Assembly (NCBI RefSeq): GCF_041146795.1 | Contig: NC_135178.1 | Span: 1,571,344 to 1,635,343, forward strand | Direction: 5' to 3' | Origin: Maylandia zebra | Taxonomy: Eukaryota; Chordata; Actinopteri; Cichliformes; Cichlidae | DNA: 64,000 nucleotides | Shown here: piece after piece, positions 1-13,700 of the stretch | Position numbering within the stretch: the stretch's first letter is position 1 | How the letters are laid out: each line of letters begins with the position of its first letter | The notes under the pieces: model-generated | Seen by the model: the letters and a program-made list of their open reading frames with translations, nothing else | Told to the model about the DNA's origin: nothing | The model's database searches: none | Translations under genes and position numbers: made by a program

Positions 1-950
1 GGCCTGGAAACAAAACAACAATGTGGCTTCATCGTAGCCCAAGAACACCACGCTGGCCCCATCAGCTGGCCAGTGTCAGAAAGCACCGGCTTTCTCAATG
101 GATGTCAGTCACTGCACCACTAATAGCAGATGACATGGAACATAATGCACCAACTAGGAGAAGGAGTAATGGCTCATGAATTCAGCAGCCCTGAAGCAGG
201 GATCTGTCAAAACTCAGCAGTGCATTGTGGGTTAATGTGTTTCATACACCTCCCCTCACCCTTCAGCCATCGCAGTACGCCGCTCATGCGTGTGCATGCG
301 AGCAAACGCGTCTGTATGTAATGCCATGTCCCACCATGTCGCGGCTGCAGCCCGTCTGTGTATCCAGCCATGCTAAAACCATTTTCTTTTTAATTAATCA
401 CGCCAATAATACGAAGCAGCTTTGGTCAGAGTCCAGCTGCGAGGCTTAAGCGCCAATCAATGGTGCAGTTTTGAAAGCCCAGGGAGTGTCAATATTTTAC
501 AAAGTGCAAAACATGAAAGTCCTGGAGGCTCGGGGTGCCCCACATACAGTGCCCTGGGGATGCAGGCGGCCCATAAAGCTCCTGACTGCATCTCTGCTTT
601 TGTTCCCGTGCAGAGGAGGGCAGGAGGCTGGCTCTGCGACCCACAGCCACGGCCTGTCAGTACGGGAAAGTTCATTGCTCACAAATACACGACAAAAGTC
701 ATTTTAATCCAGGAATCCACCTCCAGAATGGGGCATCTGGGATGTTAGATTCAGAAGCATTAGCAACATGTTTAAATGCAGCCACGACCTTCGATCCATG
801 AGTCTATTAAAAATGTGGACGTGTGGAGAAACACTCATAGTTTCAGTCACATCACAAATATGGGCCCAGTGCAACAGGACCCACGTCAGTAACTGTTACT
901 GCAATAATTCTGTATACTTGATAATATGATGAACTAATACTTACTTTAAA
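1..950. other. Unassigned sequence at window start
   Basis: I recognise no gene here. Short open frames occur on both strands, but none shows a family motif or splice-compatible continuation. It is probably intergenic or intronic DNA of a neighbour outside the window. Confidence 0.5.
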
Positions 951-1400
951 ATGTAAAGTGATTAATTGTTGTTGTTTTTGCACAACACTGGTCACTATAT
1001 TCTTCATTTCCAGTTAATACTTGTACAGCTGCTGTTATTGTGTATATATTTATTTATATTTATATTTCTTCATACATTCTTATATAGTTCTATATTGTGT
1101 ATTTTGTTGTACAGTTATTTTATTTTCAACTTTAATTTATATATTTTATCTTATTCTCCCAGTTAAATTTACCCTTCATTCTAATTTGTGTTGTACAGTT
1201 ATTTCATTTTTAACCTTAATTTATATTTTATTCCTTCCTAGTTAAATTTACCCTTTTTAATTTTTCATATTTATTTCCTATCTTATTCATAGCCTTTTCC
1301 TTTTTTGTTTTCTTTAGGTCACGAGCAGTTGTCCAAGCATTTCACTACATATCGTACTGTGTATGACTGTGTACGTGACAAATAAAATTTGAATGTAAAA
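950..1400 (+). mobile_element. LINE (CR1/Rex1-type) 3' UTR fragment
   Basis: This is an A/T-rich stretch that ends in the tail typical of fish CR1/Rex1 LINEs: a TTTCACTAC-like motif, a TGTGTATGACTGTGTACGTG-like segment, then ACAAATAAAATTTGAATG at about 1378-1395. No reverse transcriptase lies upstream, so this is a strongly 5'-truncated copy. The family is assigned from memory of the tail sequence. Confidence 0.55.
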
Positions 1401-3685
1401 GTAACGTGTTCGCGTGTTTATATGTGTAAAATCGTATCATACAACTGACTGTCCCAAAAATCTGAACAGAACGAGGAAAAAGGCTTTTAGATGCGCTGTT
1501 TCCTGGACAGTGTTACTGTGGGGGAGTTTAAGTCCACCGTAAAGGAACGAGGAAGAACTCTGTTAGTCAGCGTGGATGTTTCTGTTAATGATCTGTTATT
1601 GTGTCACATGTTTGTGCAGAGTAGTTATGTGGTGCAAGTGTGTTTGAGCTTTGCTGCCATGATGTCAGGTCTCGGTTAGAAATGAGATTCTTACCTGAAG
1701 GACCAATGAAAGAATTTTAAAAAATGAACTTGGTTCATTTCAAAGGGAAACATGTTGTTGTCAGTGTGCAGCAGATGGTTCAGTGGAGGATAAAATGAAG
1801 TGACATGATCATTTTCACAGTTGTTTTTTAAACAGGGTGTTTTTGTTTTGTCCTGGATGTTTTCAGTTACAAATAAATGAATAAATAGAAATAATGACTA
1901 AATGTTGCAACATGCTGATTTCCTTTCACTTTTACAGCGTGTTTGTTCCATAGCATTACCTCCTATTGCAATTCAGTTCTCATTCCATTTATTTGGTTGC
2001 TGTCAGTCCAATTCCCAGAATGCCTGCAATCAGTGATGCTGAGCGCTCCAAGGCTGTGGGCCAGCCTGTGTGGAAAGCTTGGCCATTATCTGAAGCTAAT
2101 GGGGCAGACACAGGAGGTGGAAATGACACAGTACAGAGTTCAGATGCTAGCTATCACTTCAGGAAGTAGTCACAGGCTGATTAAAGAATCCAGTCACTGG
2201 TGTCACTGGTGAACTGTGATGACTGACATTTGTCTTATTGGCTTCATTTGCTGAAGCAGCAGCTGGAACTTCGAGCAAAGAGTCAAGAAAAACATTTATT
2301 TTATTGATTTACTTTGTACACAAACAAGATGTGCTGTGAACGTCTCAGAGAGACACACACATGCATATATTTATACATATAACATCTTTTGCACGAGGTT
2401 CGTATCAGAGTTTTAACCCCTGAAAGCTCTTTTTTTGTACTTCTCTGATTCTTTCTCTGTTCAAATCATTTTAATACAGATTTGGAGATTACAGGTTTCA
2501 CTGCTCGCTCTCCAATCCTTCAAAGTTTTACTTTAACAGTAATTAATTTCAAAGCTGAAAATCACTCCACCGCGCTCTTTGTGAAGACATGTATACTTCA
2601 TACAAATGTAAAAACAGTCAACTTCACATGTTTCAATGGTTAAAATCCACAAAGTCAGTTTGCACTGGTGTATACTGAACTATGTGCAAGTCGTTATCAG
2701 CAAAAATGAGGAATCAGTGAAGCAGTTTGAGAAATGATGAGAAATGCAGGGCTGTAACTCGTCTTTCCTTTGGTGTAAATATAAATGTAAAAACCAATGA
2801 AACGGGCAGAGTCAGCTGTTATTCGGGTGTAGTGACGGGTACCTCAAAGTATGTGGCACCATGATGAGGAACTAAACGACATGTTCATGCTGTCAGGAAC
2901 AAACATCTGTGGTTGAGTATCACATGGTTCACTTATCATTTTTGGAAACTATAATAAAAACATTTTGACTGTTTTTAGTTTGAAATCCACCATAAACGAT
3001 CGTCTCTTTGCATTAAATTAAACTGTAATGTCGATATCTCAGGGTTACAGTACTGATATTTTGTAAAGATGAACAGAGATGTCAATAACACAGTGTTAGC
3101 TCAGTGACACAAAGCTGGAAGCTGCAGGTACCACAGCCATGAACGCACAGAGACGCACACACAAACACTGCCCTCTGCTGGTTACTTCCTGAGCTGCAGT
3201 TTCAGGTTAAACGACAGATGTCATCTTCCAGCTTAAAAACAAACCTGTCCTTCACCTGAACAGCTGATCCAGCAACCCAAACACGTGTTTTCGATTGTAG
3301 GAATCAGCCAAAGTCCAGATCATAATCGAGTTTTCATGTATGTTCATTTTCCTTGTTTGTTCTCAGTGCTTTAACCTACACTGGTCAGGTTTGAACCACC
3401 TGCCTCATATTGTGTTGGTGCCTCTCTGTAGCTGCCTGTCCTGTCGAGGCATGGACTCGATCCCTGATCTGTAGCTCGACTGGATCGGGACGTGGGGACT
3501 TTGGAAGCCAAGCCAACACTCAAGCTTGTTGATACATGGTCTGTACAACAATGCTTAAGTAGGTGGTGAGTGTCAAAATAACATCATAGCAGGACCCAGT
3601 GTTTCCCAGCTGACCTTTGTGTGTGAGCAGAGGAGAAGCCACAGCATGCTTTAGAATCTGCACAGATGCAATGTGGACAACAGTA
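1401..3685. other. Non-coding stretch downstream of CCDC125
   Basis: I see no gene or recognisable repeat. On the minus strand two overlapping AATAAA hexamers lie at 2295-2305. They could end a long CCDC125 3' UTR or belong to another minus-strand transcript. Confidence 0.4.
2295..2305 (-). terminator. Candidate polyadenylation signals (AATAAA x2)
   Basis: Two overlapping AATAAA hexamers are read on the minus strand. I found no AATAAA closer to the CCDC125 stop at 4,742, so this could be its distal polyA site, giving a 3' UTR of about 2.4 kb containing a SINE. This is inference only. Confidence 0.25.
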
Positions 3686-3688
3686 CAA

Positions 3689-3689
<1 letters not shown>

Positions 3690-3724
<35 letters not shown>

Positions 3725-3930
3725 TTGCATTTATATGCCGCTTTTCGAGGTCCCTTAAAGCGCTGTACAATTCCACTATTCATTCACTCTCACATTCACC
3801 TACCAGCAGGCGGCAGGTGAAGTGTCTCGCCCAAGGACACAACGACCGAGACTGTCCGAGCCGGGGCTCAAACCGGCAACCTTCCGGTTACAAGACGAAC
3901 TGCCAACTCTTGAGCCACGATGGCCCCAGA
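3690..3930 (-). mobile_element. tRNA-derived SINE, minus orientation
   Basis: On the minus strand the head reads like a tRNA gene: an A-box-like GTGGCTCAAGAGTTGG and a B-box-like GGTTTGAGCCCC. It is followed by the conserved CCTTGGGCGAGACACTT core, a LINE-like tail with AGCGCTTTAAGGGACC, and a terminal (TTA)n tail seen as (ATA)n at 3691-3722. Similar copies lie at 33,565-33,880 and 44,873-45,190. Confidence 0.75.
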
Positions 3931-4741
3931 GCCTACGTGTCACACCTACAGCAGCTGCATACACTCCTGCATGTTGTTCATATGCATGCCAGGAGAGCTC
4001 ACGCGTCACTGACACAGCAACGCTTACACAGTGGGCATCGCAGCACTCGCTGAACCTGCTCTGTAACTTCCTGCATGCTGTCATTTCATGACTGTGTGGT
4101 TCCACTTTCACTCTGCAATTACACAACTCACAGCTGATTAGAGACCATTTAGGAGGAAGAAATTTTTGATCATGGATCAAACCTTACAGTATCACCCTCA
4201 AATTCAGTGAGAAAGACTCTAGGATGAAATATAAAGGCAGAGGGCGTGGCTAAGATCTGGAATTAAACACCTGAATTCAAAGGCAACGAGGTAGCCCAGT
4301 ACTTTTGTCTATCTCAGCTCTATGAGGCTGACTGCATAACAGGCAGGTTGATAATCAGACGGCCTGCCTGGCTGGGATGGCAGAGCTTTGCTTAGGAGAC
4401 ATTAACGCCACTCTGGGCCGTCGCTAGCCTTGGTTTCAAATGCTTGCAAAGAGCTGATGTTGTGTTATGTGTTGTGTAAGCAATTGATTTTACAGACTAA
4501 GATAAAATTATAATTTTGGATGAACATGCAATGCAACATATAATGCATCTCCAGCCATGATAGGACTGGGGTATACTCTGGACAGGTCACAAATGAACCT
4601 GTCACAGTTTGGGACTTCAGAGTAAAGCCCGAGTGCTCAGACAGAACCCTCAGTGTATTTCCTCATGTGGGGAGATCAGGACGATAACTGGCTGCAGCTC
4701 CTGTAATTAGCCAGTACCTTACTGCTAGTCTTTGATGAGCC

Positions 4742-7700
4742 TCACACACCCTCTGATTCTGTCCTGGACTCAGAGAGCTGTGGTGGACTGTGGAGTTTGC
4801 ACTCTGATGACACTTCAACCTCAGGTTCTGATGTCTCAGATGTTTTCTGAGACTGGCTCTGGTTCTCCAGTGGAGCTTGGGGTTGCTTCTGTTGAATCCT
4901 GGGTTCTGGTGGGTCCTGCAGCTGGCAACTGGAACCCATATGCAACTGTCTCTGCAGCTCCTCAGCGCTGTGGGCTAGCATGATGCTCACCTTCCTCTGG
5001 TGGGCCAGGGCCTCCTCCTTGTCGTTCAGCTACACCAGAAAACACAGTATTAAAAGTCAAATAACATTTGTTACAAAGGCCCACCCACAGAGCTTGTTGC
5101 ACATCACTTTGTTGCAGACGGTTGGTCACTAGTGGACTTCTTTCGTTGTCAGGTTACAGACGAGCATTTGTATTTAAATTTTCGGAGTTTTTCTATAAAT
5201 TAACATTTCTTGATGAAACCGTTCTATCACAGAGAAATATTTTTGCAGAAGAAGCTGAGCAGCGGTGGGGCCTCGATCTCTTTCTTTCTCACGACAACAA
5301 GATCTTAGACGAGATACTAACCAAGTCCAGCAGCTTGTAGAGAGTCTCTAAATGTTCATCAGGCATCTTCATCTCCAGACCAGAGGGGAGCAATGCCTTC
5401 AGCCTCTTACTTACACTTATTAAAGGACTCTTGTTGGCACCTGTAGACAAAACAGATTGAGAAGCATTTGTAACATGATTTGTTTACATCGTTTTCACTG
5501 TCGCAGTGCAAACGTTCCCGTGCCAGCTTCCTTTAGCTTTGATGTCCGAACAGACAAATGAAGACAAGTGAGCGTAATGTCCACCGTCCTCTGCATAATT
5601 ACTATCACTTAAAACAAACTGCTTCCATCAGTGACTGTGTCTGATTTGTCCAAAGTTATTCCACGGAAAAAATCGACATTTATTTTGAACGGAGGTCAAA
5701 TTTGCGTGGCTTCAATACACAAGTTAGTTTTTGCTTTGCCACGAGAGGCGCATCAGTGGCAGCTTCTGTTCTGAGCTTTTTAGGGGGTTTCAGTGTTTGT
5801 CTTTGTACTTCTTTAGTACCTTGTTAAGTATTTGTGCACTATTTTTATTTTTTCACCTAAAATAATAAATCAAGTCCATGTGTATCTTTAGTTATTGCAG
5901 CTGATTCTGTGTGGGTCGGGGGAGAGTCGTTTCTCTGACCAGCTGTGTGAACACCTAATAATTGTGAGCTTTTTGTTATGCACAAAAACAACATTGTTTT
6001 CTTTTATTTATGGAGCATTATTATTTAATAAATGCTCATAATTTATTTTTGAGAAAATGTTATGTACATCTGCTCTATGTTAATAAAAGTGTGACATCTG
6101 GGACACAGCTTTGACTAAGAACTCTCTTTTTGTTCTTACTTTATGGCTTTAAAAAAATATATCGAGATATATATCTTATATCGCCATCCAGCTAAAAAAT
6201 ATCGAGATATGAATTTTGGGTCATATCGCCCAGCCCTAGTCTCAGGCATCTACTGATCAGAAGGTTGGTGGTTCGATTCCTGGCTTCCCCTAGTCTGCAT
6301 GCCAAATATCCTTGGGCAAGATACTAACCCCAAAGTGCTCTCCGATGCATCCATCGGAGGATGAATGCGTGTGAATGTTAGTTGGTGTGTGAGTGGGTGA
6401 ATGCACAAGTTGTGTAAAATTCTTAGTGCTCAGAAGAGTAGAAAGGTGCTATAGAAGACCCAGAACCAGTCCAAAAGCAAACGATCCAGTTAGTGTAGGA
6501 CGTTATGTTGACAGCAGACTTGCCTTCAGCTTTAGAGTGATTTGATTTCTTAATATTGGCCTCGGCTACGAGCAGGAACTCCTCACTTCGCTTCCTCAGC
6601 TGTTGTTCAAAGGCGATGCGAAAAGCATCTGCAACCATCAAGGCCTCTTCTTTCCTTAAGCGCTGAGCATCCAGCTGTAAAACATACAAACACTAACGCT
6701 TCACACCACGGTAAACATTACAGTGGACACAGATGTACCCTGAACACGGTGCACCGAGTGCAAGAGGAACTACTTAATGACTGACACTCAAGAGAAAACC
6801 TCGATAAAGACAACAGATGAAACAAAAACTGGGACGCCCCCCTTCTGAGGGGTCCTGGGGAGAATATCTTATTCAAATATATTTAAGCGAGTAAGAAGAG
6901 AAAGGAAACCAAATTCTGGAATAAGAAGAGATGACTGTTCCTAAATATTAAGGCTTCCTTTAAGTTTGAATGATAGTAGACCAATGAGGGGAGATCTAAT
7001 TTTTGAAAATGTTGGACTTTGCTAAACTCCAGTAATGTCATATGTTGCCAGGTCTGCCCTCTTAAGACAGGGACGTGCTGTCCAACCACCAACCAGGAAT
7101 CACAGGAATACAAAAACCTCCTTGTGTGAGTCATAATATGGTGACTGATCATGTTAATAATGTGGTTTGTATGTTGATTTATTAGGTTTGATGTATGCTA
7201 AGACTCATGTCTCATCTGAGTTTAATCAGTAGCTGTTGAATGATCTTCTGTATATGTATATTAGGCAAGGCAAGTTTATTTATATAGCACAATTCAACAG
7301 CAAGGTGATTCAAAGTGCTTTACAGAGACATTAAAAAACAAAAACAATAAAAAGCATGATTTAAAATTGATTAAAAAACAGTAGATAAAATCAAAACAGA
7401 TAAAATCAGAACAGTAGATAAAATCAGTAGTTAAATGTAAGTTTTGAAATTTAAGCTTAAAGTGTGGATTTGGTGCTTTATTCAAATGCAGCTGAGAACA
7501 GGTGAGTCTTCAACCTGGATTTAAATAAACTGAGTGTTTCAGCTGATCTGAGGCTTTCTGGGAGTTTGTTCCAGATATAAGGAGCATAAAAGCTGAATGC
7601 AGCTTCTCCGTGTCTGGTTCTGACTCTGGGAACTGATAAAAGACCGGATCCAGATGACCTGAGGGATCTGGAAGGTTCATACTGGGTCAGGAGGTCACTG

Positions 7701-10700
7701 ATGTATTTTGGTCCTAAACCATTCAGAGCTTTATAGGCCAGCATCAGAACTTTAAAGTCTATCCTCTGACGGACAGGCAGCCAGTGTAAGGACCTCAGAG
7801 CTGGACTGATGTGGTCCACTTTTTTGGTCTTAGTGAGGACTCGAGCAGCAGAGTTCTGAATGAGCTGTAGTTGTCTGACTGATTTTTTAGGTAGACCTGT
7901 AAAGATGCTGTTACAGTAATCAAGCCTACTAAAGATGAATGCATGGACTAGTTTTTCCAGGTCCTGTTGAGACATCAGATCTTTTATCCTTGAAATATTC
8001 TTGAGGTGATAGTAAGCTGACTTTGTTATTGTCTTAATGTGTTTTTCTAAGTTTAGGTCTGCATCCATCACTACACCCAAATTTCTCGCCTGGTTTGTGG
8101 TTTTTAGATGTATAGATTGAAGTTCTCTGGTGACCTGTAATCGTTTTTCTTTGGCGCCAAAGACTATTACCTCAGTTTTGTTTTTGTTTAGCTGGAGAAA
8201 ATTGTGGCACAACCAGTCATTGATTTCCTCAATGCATTTACCAAGAGCCTGCACAGGGCCTCGGTCTCCTGGTGACATTGTGATATATATTTGTGTGTCA
8301 TCTGCATAGCTGTGATAGTTTATTTTGTTGTTGTTTATAATCTGTGCCAGTGGGAGCATGTAAATGTTAAACAGAAGGGGTCCCAAGATGGAACCTTGGG
8401 GAACTCCACATGTGATACTTGTCTGCTCAGATGTGAAGTTACCTATTGATACAAAGTATTTCCTGTTTTCTACGTATGTTTTGAACCAGTTTAGTACAGT
8501 TCCTGAAAGACCTGTCCAGTTCTCCAGTCGTTTGAGTAATATGTTGTGGTCAACTGTATCAAATGCTGCACTGAGATCCAGTAAAACTAGGACTGACATT
8601 TTTCCACTGTCTGTATTCAGACATATGTCATTAAACACTTTGGTCAGAGCGGTTTCAGTGCTGTGGTTCTGTCTGTATTCAGACAGAACCACAGCACTGA
8701 AACTGCTCTGGATTTAACATGGATGTTAAAATCCCCAACAATAATTACACAGTCAAAATCAACACAGATCACAGACAGCAGTTCACTGAGGTCATTAAAA
8801 AAGTCTGTGCAGTATTTGGGAGGCCTGTAAACATTAAGAAACACAACTTTGGATGGGGCCTTCAGCTGTAAAGCCACATATTCAAAAGACTGAAAACTTC
8901 CAGGAGATAGCTGCTTACATTGAAATGATTCATTAAATAAGACAGCAACCCCTCCTCCTCTCCTGCTCACCCTGGCCTCACTGATAAAACTGTAGTTAGG
9001 AGGGGTCGTCTCGATGAGAACAGCTCCACTGTTACTTTGGTCCAACCAAGTTTCAGTTAGAAACATAAAATCAAGGCTGTGCTCAGTGATTAAATCATTA
9101 ATTAAAAATGTTTTCCCAGCTAGAGATCTAACGTTTAATAAAGCCAACTTAAGTGTTTTAGAGGTATTACTTGGCCGCTCGTGTTTGGGAGCAGTCTGTG
9201 GCACACAAGGTATGTTTACTATGTTTAAAGATCTTTTAGAGTGCAGCTCTCTGTGTTTTGACCAGGCCACATGTCTCCTGTCACCTGAAAGTACAGAGAT
9301 TTTAAAACCTTCTAGTGAACAGGGTCCCAGCTTCTCCTGGGAAAAATCACCACTGCCATAATCCTCACAGCCCGGACCCTCCACACATCACACATCAGAC
9401 TGTGGAGACAGAGCATGAAGGTGGTAAGGAGGAACTAAGGGGGGCGAGGCTGGGCAATGTGACTTCGATTGCTCTGTTGAGGGCGGGGCTCGATGACGAA
9501 CCTTTGGCTGCTCTGGTGGGGGGTTTATGGGGGACAAAAAGGGCCGGGGGGTAGATCTGAGCCCAGCATTGACCCGCTCCATCATCTCCTCAGTGAATTT
9601 CAGGTGTGGGGAGGAGGGAGAAAGGGAGGGGGAGGAGGGTGATGGCCTGTCAGGGGTTTGGGGGACTGGGGAAGCTCGTGGTCCCTGGTCTGGCTGATAA
9701 GGTAGCGTGAATCGCTACCTTATCAGCCAGGAGTGGAGGCCCTGGGGTGCTGATCCCCGACTACCAAAACTAGCGACTGGGACATGGAGTGGCACCTCTC
9801 TGGGGAAGGAGTTAGTGTGTGAGGCTGAGAGGTACCGGCTAGAAAGCGTCAGGTTCACCTCAAGCACACCTCGGGCTCTGGAACCAGTCTGCTGGAGGGG
9901 AGCTGGACTCTGTCTCCGTCAGGAGTTGCCCTTTGTGAGAGGCGGTGGGGTGGGTATCCTAGTATCCCCTCGGCTTGCTGCCTGTATGTTGGGGTTTCTC
10001 CCAGTGGATGAGAGGGTTTGTTCTCTCGCCTTTGGGTCAGGGAACGAGTCCTGACTGTCGTCTGTGCTTGTGCGCCAAACGACAGTTCAGAGTACACAGC
10101 CTTCTTGGAGTCCCTGGGCAGGGTCCTTGAGAGGGTCCTTGAGGGTGCTCCACCTGGGGACTCTGTCATACTGAGAGACTTCAACGCTGGGCGATGATAG
10201 TGAGACCTGGACAGCCTCCTGGATCTGAACCCGAGCGCCGTTTTGTTACAGTTTGTCCATAATGAACATCATGATTGAATGACTTTGTAATTGTGTCATC
10301 AGAGCTGCGACCATGTGTGCAGGACACTCTGGTGAAGAGAGGGGTTGAGCTGTCGACTGATCACTATCTGATGGTGAGTTGGATCAGGTGCCGGGGGAGG
10401 CCTGGTGCACCAGTTCATGAGGACCGTCATGAGGACAGTGAGAGCCATGTGGACTGTATTCATCTCCACAGGGACATAATAAGTTGCCCAATAAGCAAAC
10501 TAAAAGGGAGGCTGGAATGCTGCATTTCAGACACTCTGATAAGTCTTCACATATCCTTCACCAAAACCTCTGAACCTAGAGCGTGGATGCAATTGTCATG
10601 TATATTGTTTTGACAGTGTAAGCAGTTGTTGTAAAACCCCTGCTGAACATCTGCTGACCTGTGTGGTGCACTCTGTGTAGTATTGCGTATTGTAATTGTA

Positions 10701-13700
10701 GATTTCTAATCACTTGAAAGGTTTTAAACATGTTGAGACCAGAAGTTTTGATCTAAGCTGACTGATAGATCCGCCTCCCATTTGCAACAGGAGGGCATAT
10801 TGATTCATTGATTTTATAGAGTGTCCTATATATGTTAGACAGTAATTTAGGGGGTTTGAAATTAAGGAATTATACCGCACTTGGTGGTAGTTGTAATTTG
10901 ACTTGACCAGGCTTAAATTTCTTTTTTTACTATAGATTTAATTAGTTGATATTCTGAAGTCTTTTCTTGTTAAACACATTTTGTATAACTACTGCCAAAC
11001 GGAATAATATCTGTTCCTTTGAATATATGTTCCAAGTATTTAATTCCTTTATTTTCAATTCAGTTTTATTTACACAGCGCCAAATCACAACAACAGTCAC
11101 CTCAAGGTGCTTTATATTGGCAGACCCTACAATAACACAGAGAAAAACCCAACAATCATATGACCCCCTATGAGCAGCACTTTGGTGACAGTGGGAAAGA
11201 AAAACTCCCTTTTAACAGGAAGAAACCTCCAGCAGAACCAGGCTCAGGGAGGGGCGGGGCCATCTGCTGTGATTGGTTGGGGTGGGGTTTACAACTCCAA
11301 TCTGGGAGTTTATCATATCATTGTTCTGTAGTATGTCAGGGTTGTTCCAGATAGGCGTTTGCATGAAGACTCCGTCATTGTTACAAACTCCCACCATGCT
11401 GTCAGAGAAGAGCTGATGTTGATGCTTTTAAAGCATCATGTCGTTTGATGTTTGAGCTGATAAATGGTCTGAAATCTCTGGATTAGTGCAAAGTTTTACA
11501 TCTGCCCAGGGCTCATCTAAGAGGGTGTGTTTAAACCATCCTGAGATGAAGCCTGTGGGCTAAGAAGTGTTGTTGAAAGTTAGGCAGATCTAGTCCTTTG
11601 TCCTTGGTCCTTTGTAGTGTTTTTAATCTGATACACGGGTTTATCTTTCCAAAGGAATTTAGAAATGGACAAATCCAGAGATCTGAACCAGTCTGGTGAT
11701 GGTTCACTCAGGATCAGTGAGAATTATTTATTTATTTTTGGCAAGACAATCATTTTTATTGCAGCGACCCTTCCCATGAGTGATATGGGTAGAGATTTCC
11801 ATCTAGCCAGATCGTCTCCTACTTTCTTTAGAACTGGGATGTGGTTTAATTTAGTTAAATCTGCAAGCTTAGTAGAAACATTAATAGCTAAGTATTTAAT
11901 ATTTCCAGATTGCAGTGGGGCAGAAGAAGAATTATGGAAGGAGCAATTCAACGGAAGAACTACAGATTTTAACCAGTTTATTGAATAATCTGAAACTCTT
12001 GAAAAAGAGTTTATTAGCGTGACTATCTCAGAGAGATTGGTTTGTGAAAGCAACACATTATCTGCACAGAGACTGACTTTATGTTCTACATTCTTGCATC
12101 TGATGCCTTTCATTACTGCAGCCTGTCTAACTGCTGCTGCTAGTGGTTGGATAAAAACTGCAAACAGTGAAGGGGAGAGTGGGCATCCCTGCCTGGAGCC
12201 CCTCAGGAGACAGAAGCTGGAGGATGTTTGGTTGTTTGTTCTGACACGAGCTGTTGTTATATTTTTAACCAGTTCCAAAACCAATATTTTGAATATTCAA
12301 CATTTTTTAAATCCATGAATCAAACTGAACGATGCATAGATGATAATAACTGACCCGAATAGAACAAAAGTTGGAACTTGGTGCAGTGACAGAGTTACAT
12401 GACGTTTACCTCCTGTTGTAACTGGACCAACTGCTTCCTGCTGGCAGCAGCAGTCCGACTACATGGACACGGTTCAGTATCAAACGCACACTGGCAGGCT
12501 CCCAGTACAGTCAACTGGAAAACAGAGATTAGAAAGGATACGACTGAGTACAAGTGCAAGTTAATGATAATTAACTGTGTTGCCCAGCTGTGGCAGAGTG
12601 GTTCAGGGAGTGATCACACACCAGCTGTGCATCTAATAACGTATTCCTCTTATTTAGTGAAACACCTGGAAGCTGCAGCCTGGTTACCTGTTGTATGTGG
12701 TAGCGTGGTCTCCTGCTACAGTTACACTTATAACTGCAAAACTGTTTGTTATTTGATCATTATTCACTACTTAACGACTTACTTGTTATATTTGATCTTA
12801 TTTATTGCTTTAAAGCATTAAGTGAGGGGCTACAAACTTTATTTCATCATAGCTGTTCAACACAAATGACAACACATTCACCTTTCAGTGTAACAACACA
12901 TGCAATCAGTAAACACGCTTCAGGTAAACAGTGTGAAGGTCTTATTGTTTCTGATATGATGTTTGGTGTGGACCCTCGCCCTCCTCGTAGACACACCTAT
13001 GGTATCATTTCAAATCACCTCGTTCTCGAGTCTTTGTATCCACAAACCTTTCAGATAGCTTGACCTTGAGGTCGAGGTCACCGAGAGTCAAACTGCTCCG
13101 AGATTCTTAGCAGACACATCTATGACATCGACCCTACGTCGCCTCGTTCTCATTGCATTCACAGATTTGGGTGTAGATGCTGAGGCGTACAAACCCTTAC
13201 CTATTACTGGCCCTGCTGTGCTCTTTGGTAGGGTAAATTCTTGTTCCGTTCCTAAATGAACGATTACAGATCAAAATTAAGCTGTTTTTACACATTTTTA
13301 CATGAGCTTCAGAAGTGTACATGGAAGAGAGTCAAGCTGTGCTGATGTTGATCGGTTTGTGACTTCCTGCATCAAAGAGTCAATGCTAGAAAGCAGATGA
13401 GCCATAACAACATTCAAATCAGCACAAATGCTTTAAGCAGCTTTTGTGTTGCTGAGAATCACAGCGTGCTATCCCACCCAGCGACCTCCCCCATCGTCTC
13501 TCACCTCCAGAACACCTGACTCGGTGTCCAGGCTGTACTGAGGTTTGGTGGCTTGGTAAATTCTCTGCTCCTTCACGTTCAGCATGGAGAGAAGTTCCAC
13601 GTACTGTCGCTTCAAGGCTGCAGACAGACACACGTTAACCCTCTGCATCACATATAACTTATACAAGCATCTACATGTGTTGGACTCATTTACCAGAGTT

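Larger units (their letters stand above)
7263..9390 (-). mobile_element. L2/Maui-type LINE with a hairpin at the EN-RT junction
   Basis: On the minus strand an AP-type endonuclease module (9384 to about 8711) is followed by reverse transcriptase (8692-7478) and a 3' UTR (7477-7263) that contains the common fish tail GCAAGGCAAGTTTATTTATATAGC in reverse complement. The two modules do not join normally. The linker and the RT N-terminus are missing, and the join is a fold-back palindrome (8645-8710). It lies in CCDC125 intron 9. Confidence 0.85.

Noticed and set aside
3800-4180. 126-codon minus frame and its plus-strand counterpart
   Set aside because: Most of the length translates the SINE at 3,690-3,930. 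No conserved domain.
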